From NCBI RefSeq assembly GCF_050948215.1, contig NC_135150.1:17649943-17713942 (forward strand): a stretch of 64,000 nt of DNA. Direction: 5' to 3'. This stretch comes from Halictus rubicundus. Taxonomy: Eukaryota; Arthropoda; Insecta; Hymenoptera; Halictidae. Of this stretch, positions 34,362 through 45,810 are shown piece after piece. The first letter of the stretch is position 1. Every line of letters starts with the position of its first letter. The translations under genes were made by a program, and so were the position numbers. A model generated the notes under the pieces. The model was not told where the DNA came from. It saw only the letters and a program-made list of their open reading frames with translations, and did no database searches.

Positions 34362-35261
34362 CCGGTGTCTTCTTCTTTCGGTTAATTTGGTGTTGTTGTT
34401 TGATCCGGTGGAGCGATACCAGGCGTTCTCGGAGACAAGCAGAGGATGCTCGCGCGGCGACCACGTCAGCCACCGAACGATTTTTATTGCTGATTGTTCT
34501 CCGGGTTCCAGCGGGAGGGTTCTGGACAATTTAACGGGCGCGTTGCTAGGGACAATGTCTCGTATCAACGCCTAGATCTGTGACGCACGCGAGATAATTA
34601 GCCGGTGATGACGGGGTAGACGCCCGATGACTACACGGTGTCGCTAATTAACGGGGAAGTGTCAATTACGCTCGCGGGGAAAGGCCTGAATGTTTGGGGA
34701 GACAGCTGGCTGTATCTAGACCGACGATCGACGGGCCGCAGATGCTCGAAATCGGCCGACATTCGCAAATGATGGAATACAGTGACTATATTAATCGCCA
34801 GGCGAAGAGATCCTAGCCGAAAGTTCAGATAAAATGGATAACAGGTCATTAAGTACCAAGAACAATGCCTCGCGGCACGAACGCTTCGAAGATAGTAAAA
34901 TGTCAAAGCTGCTCGACGTTGTTCGGTGGGGATCGGGGCTGGGAAGCATCTATGGAATTCGTTCATTAAAATTGTACACTGATATACCGTAAAATTGGGA
35001 GGCAAGTCGAACACGCTTTTTATCCTTTATGTCAGTCATTTTGTTAATTTGGTCCTATGAAATTCGACTGACATTCGTAGTCATAGCAGAGTTTACTCTT
35101 GAGCATTTCTTGGCTAATTGGACGACTACTGCATATTGTCATATCCTGTTTTGCAAAACACAAGAAGGAAAAATTGATTTCCTCGAAACTGAAATATTTC
35201 TCTTTCTGACAGTTAAAATACCTTGAATATTTGCTAACTTATTTTTTTTTTTTACAAAATA
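34359..35261. other. Non-coding stretch, no gene recognised
   Basis: A 127-codon minus frame at 34631-35014 has no known domain. The sequence becomes AT-rich after 35020. Confidence 0.45.
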
Positions 35262-35357
35262 CAGTGACTTCTCTGTATATGTCGCCAACCAGGTAGCGGG
35301 GATCATTCCGCGACGTTTATGATCCAAGCCTTGGCGACATATATCGAGAAATCACTA
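35262..35357. mobile_element. M1 MITE, short palindromic form (96 bp)
   Basis: TA lies at 35260-35261. The left end is CAGTGACTTCTCTGTATA. The right half is an inverted copy of the same end (CCTTGGCGACATATATCGAG) instead of the usual M1 right half. A fold-back deletion form. Confidence 0.78.
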
Positions 35358-35801
35358 GAATCCATCAAAAGGACTCGTTCATTTAACGTCTACCTGAATC
35401 CTGCTTTCTTAGATCACCGAAACTATATGTAGATTCTACACTGTGTTACCCGTAACTCTCCAAACAATAACTCAACTAAAAACCAGATTAATTGTCCGAG
35501 AACCTATAATACCTTTTGGCAAACGACCACGGGAACCTGCGCGGACATAAAGCGTCCAGATAACCATCAAGCTGTATAGTAACTCGAACAATCGTAATTG
35601 CACGTATTAGAGAACGCAGCCGCGGCTATTAAACGAACAGCGGCAAGAAAATGGTGGCTCCTGGGGCGGGCAGTTTTCTGGGCGAGTGCACCTAAATCTG
35701 ATTAAAGATACCGGTAAGATGGGCAAAGACTAGTCAGGGTAACGGGTATTTATTGTTATCTAGCCGCGACGAAAATTAATCTGCCCGTGTTTCTAGAGAA
35801 T

Positions 35802-35802
35802 C

Positions 35803-35835
<33 letters not shown>
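35802..35835. repeat. (GA)n microsatellite
   Basis: About 34 bp, nearly pure. Confidence 0.9.
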
Positions 35836-36402
35836 TGCCTAGGCGACAGTCGCCCGCATTGTCCGATGCTCCGCTTCTTTCCTTCGGAACGGTCTAAAGA
35901 CGAAACTGCAACGGTACCTGTGCGGGCAGATACAGAGCGTAATTTCTGTCTAGAAGAGTTAACTGCGGGCTGCTTGTGAATTACCGTGCCCGGTGATAGC
36001 TTGTGGCTGGCAGCGGTGCAGATGGGGATTTCGGCTGCGACAGATAGCCACCTTTAGAATTCCCGCTTTTGTCTCCTGACCGTTTGATGCTCTCGACATA
36101 TTTTCACCTAACTGTGTGCTAATTGTTTAAGCATATTTATGGACGCCGTCCGCATGCGCTGTATTTGTCGAACAATTTTTATTTTCAAATTCTTGCCTCT
36201 TGACAGGAGAAAGTCAATGAATTTTTGGTCAATATTCACCCGTCAACCCATGAAGAACCCACGACAACATATGACGAATATTCAATTGTGAATGTTTATT
36301 TAGTGAACCTAATTTTGAAATGCGTTTGTACTCAAATGATGTATTTGTAGATCGATTATGGTCGACGTAAGATTGCATGGTTCAGGGTGTGGCTATCATT
36401 CA

Positions 36403-36822
36403 CTGCTTAGCACTCGAATGGCGACTGTAAGGCGTCACTAAAAATTGCTGTATTAAAAATATTTTTCACATTATTAAATTTGTTTCTACTTAATAAATTA
36501 CTAAACACTTCAGTATTGTACGAGTAAATTCCACCATTTTCGTACGTATAACACGAAAAATATATATATATATACAGTGAATTCCCGATATAAGTCACTG
36601 CAAGCCTCGCGTTTAAAGGTCACTGGAACTACTCACACCACCACGGATAGTGACTTTTACATTTCCAGCGTGCACTGTGTATTTCAAATGCAACGTTTGG
36701 CGAGAACCACAGATTTCGTCTAAATGTCACTCGCCAGAACCGCGCAAGTGACTTATATCGGGAATTCACTGTAGAAGGGAAACGTTCCTGGTTGGAGTTG
36801 AAATATCTTCGAGTGCAAAGGG
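36403..36822. mobile_element. P1 MITE interrupted by a TA-type MITE
   Basis: The right TTAA is at 36823-36826 after GAGTGCAAAGGG. The left end CTTAGCACTCGAATGG is decayed (no TTAA). The internal body matches 44889-45130 up to an AT-repeat at 36561-36574, where a 197 bp element is inserted. The part after the insert lacks about 20 bp between two similar GGAAACGTTCC-like phrases. Confidence 0.78.
36575..36771. mobile_element. TA-type MITE with perfect TIRs, nested in P1 (197 bp)
   Basis: TA lies at 36573-36574 and 36772-36773. Both ends start CAGTGAATTCCCGATATAAG and the inverted match is perfect for 25 bp. The outer end resembles M1 but the body is unrelated. The intact TIR and duplicated TA suggest it is among the younger insertions here. 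Confidence 0.9.
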
Positions 36823-36826
36823 TTAA

Positions 36827-37511
36827 GAATGCTTGAAAATCGTCAGAAAAATCCAGATAAAATAAATTCTGCATTCTCTATACTTTTTACTCGACGCCCA
36901 GCTAAATGGACAATATGAAACTTGAGGGAACACGGCGGTAAGATTTTTTTTTCTCAAGTAACCGCGGCAAATGGAGCAGGTTGAGCACAGTGGTTGAAAC
37001 GCGTTTCGAAATCACTCCGGCTGGTTGAACGCTTTGATATCCGGGATTAAAAGGAAAGTCGCGGGAGAGTGCCTTTCGAGGTGAATTCCCTATTAATTAC
37101 GGGGACAAGGGCGACGTTTCGACGGGCGCGTCTTGTCGCGCCGGCTCGCCGATTAAACCGCGGGGCCGAACTTTAATAAAGCGAGCCATTCACCTCCCCT
37201 CCCCCGTATTACGTATTTACGTAACAATAGCGGCAGCAACAGGAGGAAGCTTTCCTCGCGCTTCACTTGACAAAGTCAAGTCCCTCCATCAGCGCCATTT
37301 CCGCAGTTCGACGGTAATCTCTCCGGCACGAAGGGCTTCTTCGCGTAACAACGATTGTCAGCCGGAACCCCTGTCGTCAACTGTATCGTGTCGCTTCCCT
37401 TAATCGCCTTGCAAATGTCGGTCACGGATACTGCCTGCCGACGTCCTCGTGTCTCCTCTATATAGGGTGTTTGATAAGTGGATCCTCAGCTTCCGTCCCC
37501 GAGGTATCCTT
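36827..37511. other. Non-coding stretch
   Basis: A TATAGGGTGTTTGATAAGTG phrase at 37459 looks like a transposon end, but I found no partner. No gene. Confidence 0.4.
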
Positions 37512-37542
37512 ACATATATATATATATAGAGAGAGAGAGAGA
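37512..37542. repeat. (TA)n(GA)n compound microsatellite
   Basis: About 16 bp of AT repeat followed directly by about 14 bp of GA repeat. Confidence 0.9.
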
Positions 37543-37941
37543 TCCAAGGACTATATTTTTCAGTGTCAAAAGTAAGACGATTTCCAGCCCCGTGGTTCTT
37601 ACATAATGGAGAGGGAAAGCCGGTCGTGCAAACCAGTCCAGTGCTTGCCTCAGCGATTTTTGAAGTTTCGGCCTGCGGATCTAGCGATGGCTTCGAACCG
37701 GTTGCTGACGACGTTCATGTCAACCAAAAGTCCTCGACCATTCTTTACGGGGTCCTATGGAAATTATTTTCGCCGGCGGTCTGCGGATTTACAAGCAAAT
37801 AGTGGATCTTGTTTGTTTGTTGTTTCGAGATCGATCGCGAAAATGGAAGCTACTGGTCTGCGGAAGACTGAAATCTTTACGAGAACTGAGACTCTTATTC
37901 GTAGGTCGTTGTCTCTATGTTTCTTTAGATTTTCTGCTGTG
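37543..37941. other. Non-coding stretch with long but unrecognised frames
   Basis: Two overlapping plus-strand frames at 37563-38061 (79 and 151 codons) have no motif I know. The longer one ends inside the M1 copy at 37942, which argues against a host gene. Confidence 0.4.
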
Positions 37942-38058
37942 CAGTGGATTCTCGATATATGTCAACGTGACGGGTCTTGCCAGAATGGTGTATCGTGTGG
38001 GGATAATTCCTCGACGTTTATCATCCAGGCCTTGGCGACAAATATAGAGGAATCGTTG
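37942..38058 (-). mobile_element. M1 MITE, inverted, internally deleted (117 bp)
   Basis: It starts CAGTGGATTCTCGATATATG (the usual M1 right end) and finishes GGCCTTGGCGACAAATATAG toward CGTTG, TA. The middle of the element is missing. Confidence 0.8.
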
Positions 38059-39352
38059 TAGCTATTTCGTTGTAGTCCAATAATAATTTTCAGAATGGGG
38101 GGAGGGGGTGAGGAAGTCACGTTTTAAAATGTCCACTGACGTTTCCACGCGTCGACTTCCCCTTCGGCGATCGCGCGAAGGTCCCACGCTGTTCGCCGAC
38201 GAAAAATGTCCTGGAATCTCGATGAGTTACGGTGTTGTGCAGTCCCTTGGCAGTTATGGGGCGCGAATCGAGCACCAGGACCCGGAAGCGGGCGGTGTAC
38301 GTCCGAGCGTGACGATCCCTGGACACGTTAAGCGACGTATAGTTTTATCGAGTAAGTACCATTCACCGCAAGCCCGGGTCCTTCGGAGATTCCGCGAGCG
38401 GAATGGCGCGTTTCCTGGTTACGTTTCCTTCCAGCATCCCCCTCCGGCTTCCATCCCCGTTTCCACCGGCATTGTGTACTCGGGGCGGGCTGTGAATAGC
38501 GCGGAGGATCCGCTACGTGCGTGGGCCGAGGTCAACGGACACGGAACTAGACGACGACGGTCTCAGTTCCGCTTCGGTGAACTTCTGATGACGGTCCGAT
38601 TTTGATTTCGCACAGTGGCCGCGCCGCGCCGGTCCTGCGGTTGCCACGGGATCGATATCCCCGACGGCAAATGTTAGCCAACGGAGAAAAAAGGATCGAC
38701 TCCTGGAAACGGCGCGACGCAAGAAGTGTCCTTGCACTCTCCCAATCTCGTTGCGGAGTCTATGGGAAAAATAGTTGTGCTCGCCCGATTTCGAATATCT
38801 CGGCTCGGTACCGAACAATTTTCAAACGGAAAGCCGCCTGGGACCAGTGTAAAATTATGGGGAGTACAGTAAGCAATTATTTAAAGAATCGAGGGGAAGA
38901 GGCCTCGGATGGGAAAAATATTTTTGTTTGATTTCGCTCCGAATCTCGGCGCCGGTTTATATTTTATTTACACGTTTTTGTCACGAACGCATAATATCCA
39001 CGACGATTTTAAACGATAATTCCGAATGGTTATTTACGCATGGATTAATGATACTGTCGATGAACGTTTGCTTTATTAATATTGATGATTCTGCTGACTT
39101 CCTGGAGATAGTCATTCCCTATTCGAAATGACGATAGAAATGCTATTTTACTAGCTACACATTTATCTTCCTGCTGTTCGTTCCGGGAAGTATCAAGCTT
39201 CAGAGAAAGCAGATGATGCAACAAATAATGCGATCACCTAACTTCCCGTTTCCTGTGCAGAGAACGCAAAAACAAGAATTGATAACGATTGCTTCTACTG
39301 TTTCTAGTGAGTAGAAGAAAATTAAGGTGCAGTGTAATTCCTCAAATTAGTA
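38059..39352. other. Non-coding stretch, no gene recognised
   Basis: A 165-codon plus frame at 38108-38605 and a 109-codon frame at 38602-38931 lie in GC-rich sequence, with competing minus-strand frames. No domain or repeat found. Confidence 0.4.
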
Positions 39353-39368
39353 CACTGATTTCTCTATA
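39353..39368 (+). mobile_element. M1 left-end stub
   Basis: CACTGATTTCTCTATA after TA matches the first 16 bp of M1 and is cut off by the T1 element at 39369. Confidence 0.45.
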
Positions 39369-39601
39369 CAGGGTGTTTCACCTAACTCGGGCACCTAAAA
39401 TATCTCGCTTGTTCTTTTATGATAGAAAAAAATTGCAGGGGAAAATGTTATGATAGGCAAAAAAATTTCTTCGAGGTTATATTTTTGGAGATTTCAAAGT
39501 CACCGAAGTTTTTTTAAATGGAATGATATATTTTTATTATCGCTATATGATAGCCAAGGTCAAGACGAATCCAACGACCTGTAATATTATGACCTTCGCG
39601 A
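39369..39601 (+). mobile_element. T1 element, left half
   Basis: CAGGGTGTTTCACCTAACTC after TA at 39367-39368. It is collinear with 61505-61765 (CTCGCTTGTT, GTTATGATAGGC, TTCGAGGTTATATTTTTGGA, CCAACGACCTGTAATATTAT) and ends at GACCTTCGCG. The right arm is absent. Confidence 0.75.
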
Positions 39602-39603
39602 TA

Positions 39604-39732
39604 CAATGATTCCTCTATATTTGTCGCCAAGGCCTGGATGATAAACGTCGCGGAATTATCCCCACTATGTCTCCTGGACGATACGTGACGCTGGCAAGAC
39701 CAGTCTTATTGACATATATCGAGAATTCACTG
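39604..39732 (+). mobile_element. M1 MITE, internally deleted (129 bp)
   Basis: TA lies at 39602-39603 and 39733-39734. The left end CAATGATTCCTCTATATT and the inverse right end CAGTGAATTCTCGATATA. The central GC-rich part is missing. Confidence 0.82.
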
Positions 39733-39734
39733 TA

Positions 39735-41533
39735 AGTGGAAAATAAAATTGTAATGGTATTAGAAAAATGTAAGTATATTGTTACCTTTTTTTTTTTGAC
39801 ATGCTGAAATTATTGGAAGGAGATGTACATTTTTATCTGACTTCCATTTCCGTAATTTCATGCGGAGGAAGGATCGAGAGAATTAAAGAATATCAAAACA
39901 TTTCATACGACTGAAGAAAAGAAAAATAAATTCCTACCTGGTTTTGCATAATGACCTGCATTGTAGTTATGATCGACTTGGTAAATTTTTTGGACAATGG
40001 GTAGACAGAGGGAAAACTTTATGAAAAGAGCTAAAGCGGTGAGAGCGGAGAACAATGACTGCACTCAATTCGAGAAAAACAGCTACCATTGTAAAAATCA
40101 TGCAACTTTTGAATCTTATGAAATATGTAAAAATCTTATTAAAATTGTAAAAATCATGCAATTCTTGAATTTTATTAAAAGGACCTGTGTGCATTTCTTG
40201 CATGAACAAATAATGTAAAATATTGGAAAGTGTACACTGTTAAAACACTCTCTATGAAATAAACAGCAGGAGCAAGATCAATTCCCGTAAAGACTTTAAG
40301 TCTGCTAATCATAATACAGTAATTATGTACGACATAACTTGAAAGTGAACGTTACCGGTTAAGTGAAAAATTGCCCGTTTACGGCGTCTCGTTATACGGT
40401 TAGCCAGGTTGTAAAGGTGTTTTGTGGGAATTATCGAGTAAAGTTTTTTTTTAAACTCTCAATTAACGCAGTCCCATAATTTTTATAGGACGTAACGAGT
40501 TAGATGGATAATAGGCAATAATTGTCGAAGACGCGCGCTATAATACTCGACTGGCGAGCGTTTGCTCGTCGGTGTACGTTCTTCACAAAATTAATTTCTG
40601 AAAGCAGTTTATACTTGCTCGAACCTATGAATTCTCTATCGTTCCTCGCAACCAGACTTTGGATCTTCGTGCGCTTCTAACTAGTGCTCAATAAAGTCCA
40701 CTGAAATGAAAGTTTTAGCCAAATTGATCGGGAATTTAATATTCTCCGTTGCTCAACAAAGATGTTCATAACGGTAGCAAGTTTCTATTTAGTTTCTGCT
40801 TTCATCAACCGGTCCTTGAAGACACAAATTTGCATGACGATCCGCTGTTCGCTTCGAGCAGTCTCCGTAGAAGTTGTAGTATGCATTATTATATGTAGAC
40901 ATTTTTAAGCTGATCATTTCAAAGCAGGTACTTCGGAACACTATTATAACTCCGCGATCAATTTTTCCAGCAGCAAAAAAAAAAATAAGAAAAAATGAAA
41001 CATGATCATCCCTGATTCCGGAAGTCGTGTAGTAATTCAGAACGGTGATCCATTTACATGTTTCGCGGGATCTTCGTCAGAAACGTCGATATCGAGTGCT
41101 GGGGCGATAGAGTGTGGGGGAAAAAGGATCCACAGCGCGAGAAGAAAGATCGTTCGAACGGTTCGACAGCGAAAGAACTGGTCCGTCCGAAAGAATCTCG
41201 AATCTCACGAAGAATGTACCTCTCGGCGTGCCGTGAAAGCGGCCCTGGTAACAGTTCCTCGATATCTGATTCCATTTAAGAGGTATTGGCTTGTAATTGG
41301 TTCCGTAACTCACCCCGTATGAACGGGACAAGCCCTTTCCTATAACGCATTACTCCTATAAATTGCGGCTTTCCGTTCTACGGCGACGTTCAACCCTTTA
41401 ACACTCGCGGGTCCATTCTGACCCTCTAGAACCATACGCGCAAAACGCGTGACAACTTCCCTGATGTTTCAAACCGTTCCTGCCAGAGCTAAGCAGCATC
41501 TATATAGTAAAAACTTCATCTTTGTGCCAAATA
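39735..41533. other. Mostly AT-rich non-coding stretch
   Basis: A local short-period repeat at 40085-40165 repeats TGTAAAAATCATGCAA/TTC with TTGAATYTTATKAAA, about 2 units. GC-rich frames at 41002-41331 on both strands are shadows. No gene. Confidence 0.45.
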
Positions 41534-41692
41534 CAGTGACTTCTCGATATATGTCAACAACGCGGGTCTTGCCAGCGTCGAGAATCGTCCAGGAGACATG
41601 TTTACACTCCTGGGTGTCCGAAGCCTCTTTAGCTTCGTGGCTCCTCACGGCCCTCGCGGTAGTGGGGATAATTCCGTGACGTTCATCGTCCA
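41534..41692 (-). mobile_element. M1 MITE, inverted, truncated at one end
   Basis: It starts CAGTGACTTCTCGATATATG after TA and runs through GTCTTGCCAGCGTCG and TAGTGGGGATAATTCCGTGA to CATCGTCCAGG. The outer 25 bp or so of the other end are missing, and the sequence passes straight into a mariner terminus. Confidence 0.78.
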
Positions 41693-41765
41693 GGTGGGGA
41701 CCCATAAGTTATTTTGAAATCTAAAACAAGCTTTGTAGTAAATTCAAGTTTTTATTTCTGAATTG
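41693..41765 (+). mobile_element. mariner 3' terminal fragment
   Basis: GGGGACCCATAAG, then TTATTTTGAAATCTAAAAC and AAATTCAAGTTTTTATTTCT, matches 63360-63430, the 3' end of the mariner copy there. It lacks about 7 bp within the TIR. No transposase sequence follows. Confidence 0.75.
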
Positions 41766-43246
41766 AGCACGAGACCAGTAAAATTGCAGTAATTTTCAAG
41801 CACTGATTCAAGTTTACATCCCCCGGCAAATGTCCCAATACTTCCGGACGTACAGTTAGCTAGAGACTCAAGTTACCCCTAATTCTTTCCCGTGAAGGAA
41901 CAGACGAGAGATTCAGCTTCGCGGCCGGCTCGCCGCGTTCATTTCGGATGAATTACTCCATAACGAAGCGTGACGTCGGAAGAACCATCGCGTCGAGTAG
42001 GACGCCGTGGTTCGTCCCGCGGAAACAATTTCACCCAGTTTCGAGCGACAGTCACGACCGCGTTATTTGTTACGGCGTATTTGCAAAGTTCGGCGGTGCG
42101 CGTCGCTCGGGCCGTATATAATGCGTTTTCTCGGCAACTTTCGCGACGTTTCGTCATTTCCCGGCGGTAGGACCAACTTCCACCGCGCGGTTGTGAACGC
42201 GGGTTCGGAGGAAGGAAGGTAGCATCAGCGTAAACGTGAAGCCGTCGAGCCGGGGCCGTTGCGAAAAGAACAAAATGGCAATAATAAACACAGAGAGCGA
42301 GCGAGCCTGGAAAGGGGAATTCTGGTTGGCGCGTTCAAGGATGCACTTTTTTCCACGACTCTCATATTGCGGATCCCGCTCGCCCCGTCCTCCCCGTGTC
42401 CAGCTCGCCAGCCGACGTAATTTTCGTAAGTTTTCGTACAGCCACCCCAGCAAATCCTCCCTCTCGCACGGCCAGTCGGCTGCGTTATTTTTCAGCGTTC
42501 GCCCTTAACGGTTACGATTGCCGCAAGCTCGTCATACCGTAAATTTTTCGACGGGATCCTTATCGTTTACAACCACACTCTATCGCGACTATAAAACTCG
42601 AGTGTCCGAGACAACCACTCGTAAACCGGGCGACTACACGATCCTCCTCCTTCATCTCCCCCCTACCCCGGTTACCCGATTGAACACTCGCGTTCTTTAA
42701 CGACCCGTGCCGGTCAAAAAACGCGCCCTTCCGCCTCGCGTTTAGTGGACCGCTGGCCGCAGGAAGCAGCCTCGTAATTTCGGAAGGAATCCACCGACAA
42801 CCCGGATACCCGCCGACACGTTCCGGGTTAAAGTCTTGCGAGGAGCCAAGTCCTCGCGAGGAACACGCTTCTATCGTATTCCGGGAGCGGAAAAGTTCAC
42901 CGCTCGGCAACGGGAACACGTTCCCGCTCGACCCTTTCCGCCGTGTACCGCCTCAAAATATTCAATCGTCCGTTCCATTAACAATGAGCTCCGCTTCCGC
43001 GCTACCGGAACATCGAACTGCTATACCCGGCGATCGAGGGGTGAAATATTTTCTCGATTTCCGGGTGAGAATTGTTTTCTTCATGCTGGTGTTTCGAGAA
43101 CTCGTCGCTTTTGCCTCTGTGTGAATTAGTCAGACCCACGATGGAGATTTCAAACGGGATTTACTGTACGCTGTTCGCCTCTTTCGAATCGGAGTGAAAT
43201 TCCACTTGCACAATAACGATATAGTTAATATCTCTTCAACGAACAA
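41766..43246. other. GC-rich non-coding stretch
   Basis: Dense overlapping frames on both strands at 41939-43129 (60-119 codons) without motifs. A TATATAA at 42115 has no supporting initiator. Confidence 0.45.
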
Positions 43247-43710
43247 CGGGGTGGGGCAATAACATTGTCCATCTTGCATATTTCCGTTACTTCTGATAAT
43301 ATGTAGAACGGATGTGTGCAAAAGTTGCACGGTATAGACGGGGAAATATTATGATGTAAACACTTTTCATATGCGCGAAGGCGTTTCGAGGTCACCTTGA
43401 TTTCTTTTTAATTGAAAAGACCTGTGTGTCGTATCATGAATCGAAAGAGCACCGAATTCTGCGTAAAACTCTCGTTAACTATTAAGGTTAGGACATATGA
43501 AGGTCAATATATTTTTACACTCTCAGGTCTTCCCATTTAAAGAAATCAAGGTGACCTTGGTATCTCCGAAACGCCTTCGCGCACATAAAAAGTGTTTACA
43601 TCACAATATTCTTCCGTCTCCATACCATGTAACTTTTGTATATATCATTTTCTCATATTATTACAAGTAAGGGAAATATTCAAGGCGGACAAAGGTGTGG
43701 GCCTACCCTG
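43247..43710. mobile_element. Foldback element with long arms (464 bp)
   Basis: The right end reads GGACAAAGGTGTGGGCCTACCCTG and its inverse CAGGGTAGGCC aligns with CGGGGTGGGGC at 43247. The two arms stay alignable for about 190 bp: ATTATGATGTAAACACTTTT at 43351 pairs with AAAAGTGTTTACATCACAAT near 43588, GAAGGCGTTTCG pairs with CGAAACGCCTTC, and GGTCACCTTGATTTCTTT pairs with AAAGAAATCAAGGTGACC. The centre is about 90 bp. No coding content. A TA follows the right end. Confidence 0.82.
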
Positions 43711-44884
43711 TATATGAAGATCATCTTCACCGTATCCTAAACGACATTTCTACCGGGAAAAGTATTCCTACACACGCGTTCGGAGCATTTCGAGCGTGTC
43801 TGTCCATCAGCATCCGGATTTTCGCAGGAAGCAGCGGCAGAAAACTCTGCAGGATCTTAGAGAGGGTCTGTATGGGCCACAGAGACTCGTGATCGCCATG
43901 GGAGGCAGACCCACGCCTCGAAATCTCGGTTTCGGGAAACGCGCGCCCAATAATCGGCTTAACCGGTGTTAAGCAACTTCGTGCCCCTCGGAGACGCAGC
44001 TGACTCGGTCCAGGTGAAAACGTCCGGCGATGTTCTTTTACCTCGTGGACGTTCTCCGCTTTCCGTGCCCTGGAGACCCGCGGCCGGGTCACCGGAGGCC
44101 TCTCGATCTTATTTCGGCTACATTCCTGCCGGACGACCCGCTGTCGGGACGGAACCCCTCTTTGTCAGCGCAACAATCGCGGGAATAGATCTGGACACCG
44201 CGACACAGCTTCCCGCGGCGCTGGATTCACCGGCCCGATCAGTATCTCGCGAGCTACCATTTTTCGGCGGCGCCCCACCCCTCTCTTCCACGAAACCTTG
44301 GGACCCGCTCGAAAGAGTTGTCAGCTGATCGTTCAATGATAGTTTCCACGCACGACTTTCCCCGGCTAAGTGCCCCCCGGGTGCTTTGTTTCTACCGATG
44401 ATGACTCCCGAGATGAGGCTTCTCGTTTAATTGGTAGCCGGAGTTTAGCTTTATCGGGCACTTCTTTATGGTAATTTCCAGGGAAACGCGGCTTCCGATG
44501 AGTCTCGGTGAGAAACGTGAAAGATCGGAGATAGGGAGATCAGGGGATAAGAGAGACGCTTCTTGGGACTATGTGGGGCAAGCTGTATTTGCTAGCTGGA
44601 CTGATGGATGAACTGGAACGATGGTATGCTGGATTGAGTCATAGACTCAAACATGGAGAGGCTGAAACGTTGTAGGCCGAGTGGAAAGTTTGGGTCCTTT
44701 CGAACAATTTTAATTGATCTGGTTTGCTTAGAATTCCTTCAGGTGGCTACGTTGCACTGTGTGTTTCAGAAAAGATCTGGACAAGTTGTATTCTTTTTCT
44801 ATTGTCCGTACATTTTAGATTTTTATTCGAATGAAACAAGCTCATTTAAAACAATATTATCTAAGAATTGACGTAGGAAATAGT
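43711..44884. other. Non-coding stretch, no gene recognised
   Basis: Opposing frames of 72-121 codons at 43727-44336 have no motif. Nothing else stands out. Confidence 0.45.
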
Positions 44885-44888
44885 TTAA

Positions 44889-45130
44889 CCCTTAGCACTC
44901 GAATGGTGCCTGTAAAGCACCACTAAAAATTGCTGTATCATTATTCAAAATATTTTTTACATTATTAAATTTGTTTGTATTTAATAAATTACTAAACATT
45001 TCGTTATAGTACGAGTAAGTTGCACCATTTTCGTATGTATCACATGAAAAAAAAAATATATAGAAGGGCAATGTTCTAGGTCGGAAGAAATGTTTCGTTT
45101 TGGAGTTAAAATAGCTTCGAATGAAAAGGG
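44889..45130. mobile_element. P1 MITE (TTAA type), 242 bp, best-preserved copy
   Basis: TTAA lies at 44885-44888 and 45131-45134. The left end is CCCTTAGCACTCGAATGG and the inverse right end is CCCTTTTCATTCGAAGC. A 100-codon minus frame overlapping it is not a transposase. Confidence 0.9.
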
Positions 45131-45207
45131 TTAAATGTTTTTGTGCTTGTGGAAAATTTTGTTGGAAAAATAATGTCGATTTTCTAGACAGCATGAAAAA
45201 TCCGGAG

Positions 45208-45810
45208 CAACATGTTTTTCTAAAAGAACAGTCTCGGTTTTATTTTTACAATGTTTCTGTGCTGAATAATAAACTCGTTGTATTAATAATTGATTGATAG
45301 ACATTTATACGCCAGTATGTAACAGAGTGTCACGAGGTGTTCATTTTACACGGAACCTGTCCAAAGCCATAATAAACAAATTTGTATTTTACTCGATTAT
45401 CCGTAAACCAGTCCACGAGCAAACCTATCTGCATAAATAATCACAGCACGGTGTTATGAATTGCAGGTTGCAGTCCGAGTTTGTGAAATACTATTGCATA
45501 TGCAACAGTCGATGCGAAAAATACCCTAAACCTTCCTGCTCGTAACAAGTGTCCTTAGATCAATAATATCCAGGTCCTCAACAATACGAATTATCTGGAA
45601 CAACATTTTTCTACGAAAGAATAAATCCTAATTTCGAAATGGGATTAATAATTGATTGACGTTCATTGACCTCTAACAAAGGTTCATAAGTCGTTAATTC
45701 GGATGAAGTCCGACAATGGGACGACCAATTTTATATTCCCGGGTTCCCATAAACCAGACCACGATCCGGCATATTTGCATAAACATCCCGGGCGCAGTGT
45801 CACCAGACGG
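45208..45810. repeat. Diverged two-copy duplication, 362 bp period
   Basis: TTAATAATTGATTGA occurs at 45283 and 45645. Around these, ACATGTTTTTCTAAAAGAA pairs with ACATTTTTCTACGAAAGAA, and TAAACCAGTCCACGAGC pairs with TAAACCAGACCACGATC. The alignment is patchy over about 250 bp. Confidence 0.5.

Noticed and set aside
34203..34575. Frames of 100-121 codons on both strands
   Set aside because: They exist because a CT repeat has no stop codons in any frame.
37459..37480. TATAGGGTGTTTGATAAGTG as a transposon terminus
   Set aside because: Resembles a cut-and-paste element end, but no inverted partner or second copy was found.
37606..38061. 151-codon plus frame
   Set aside because: It reads through into the M1 element at 37942 and shows no domain.
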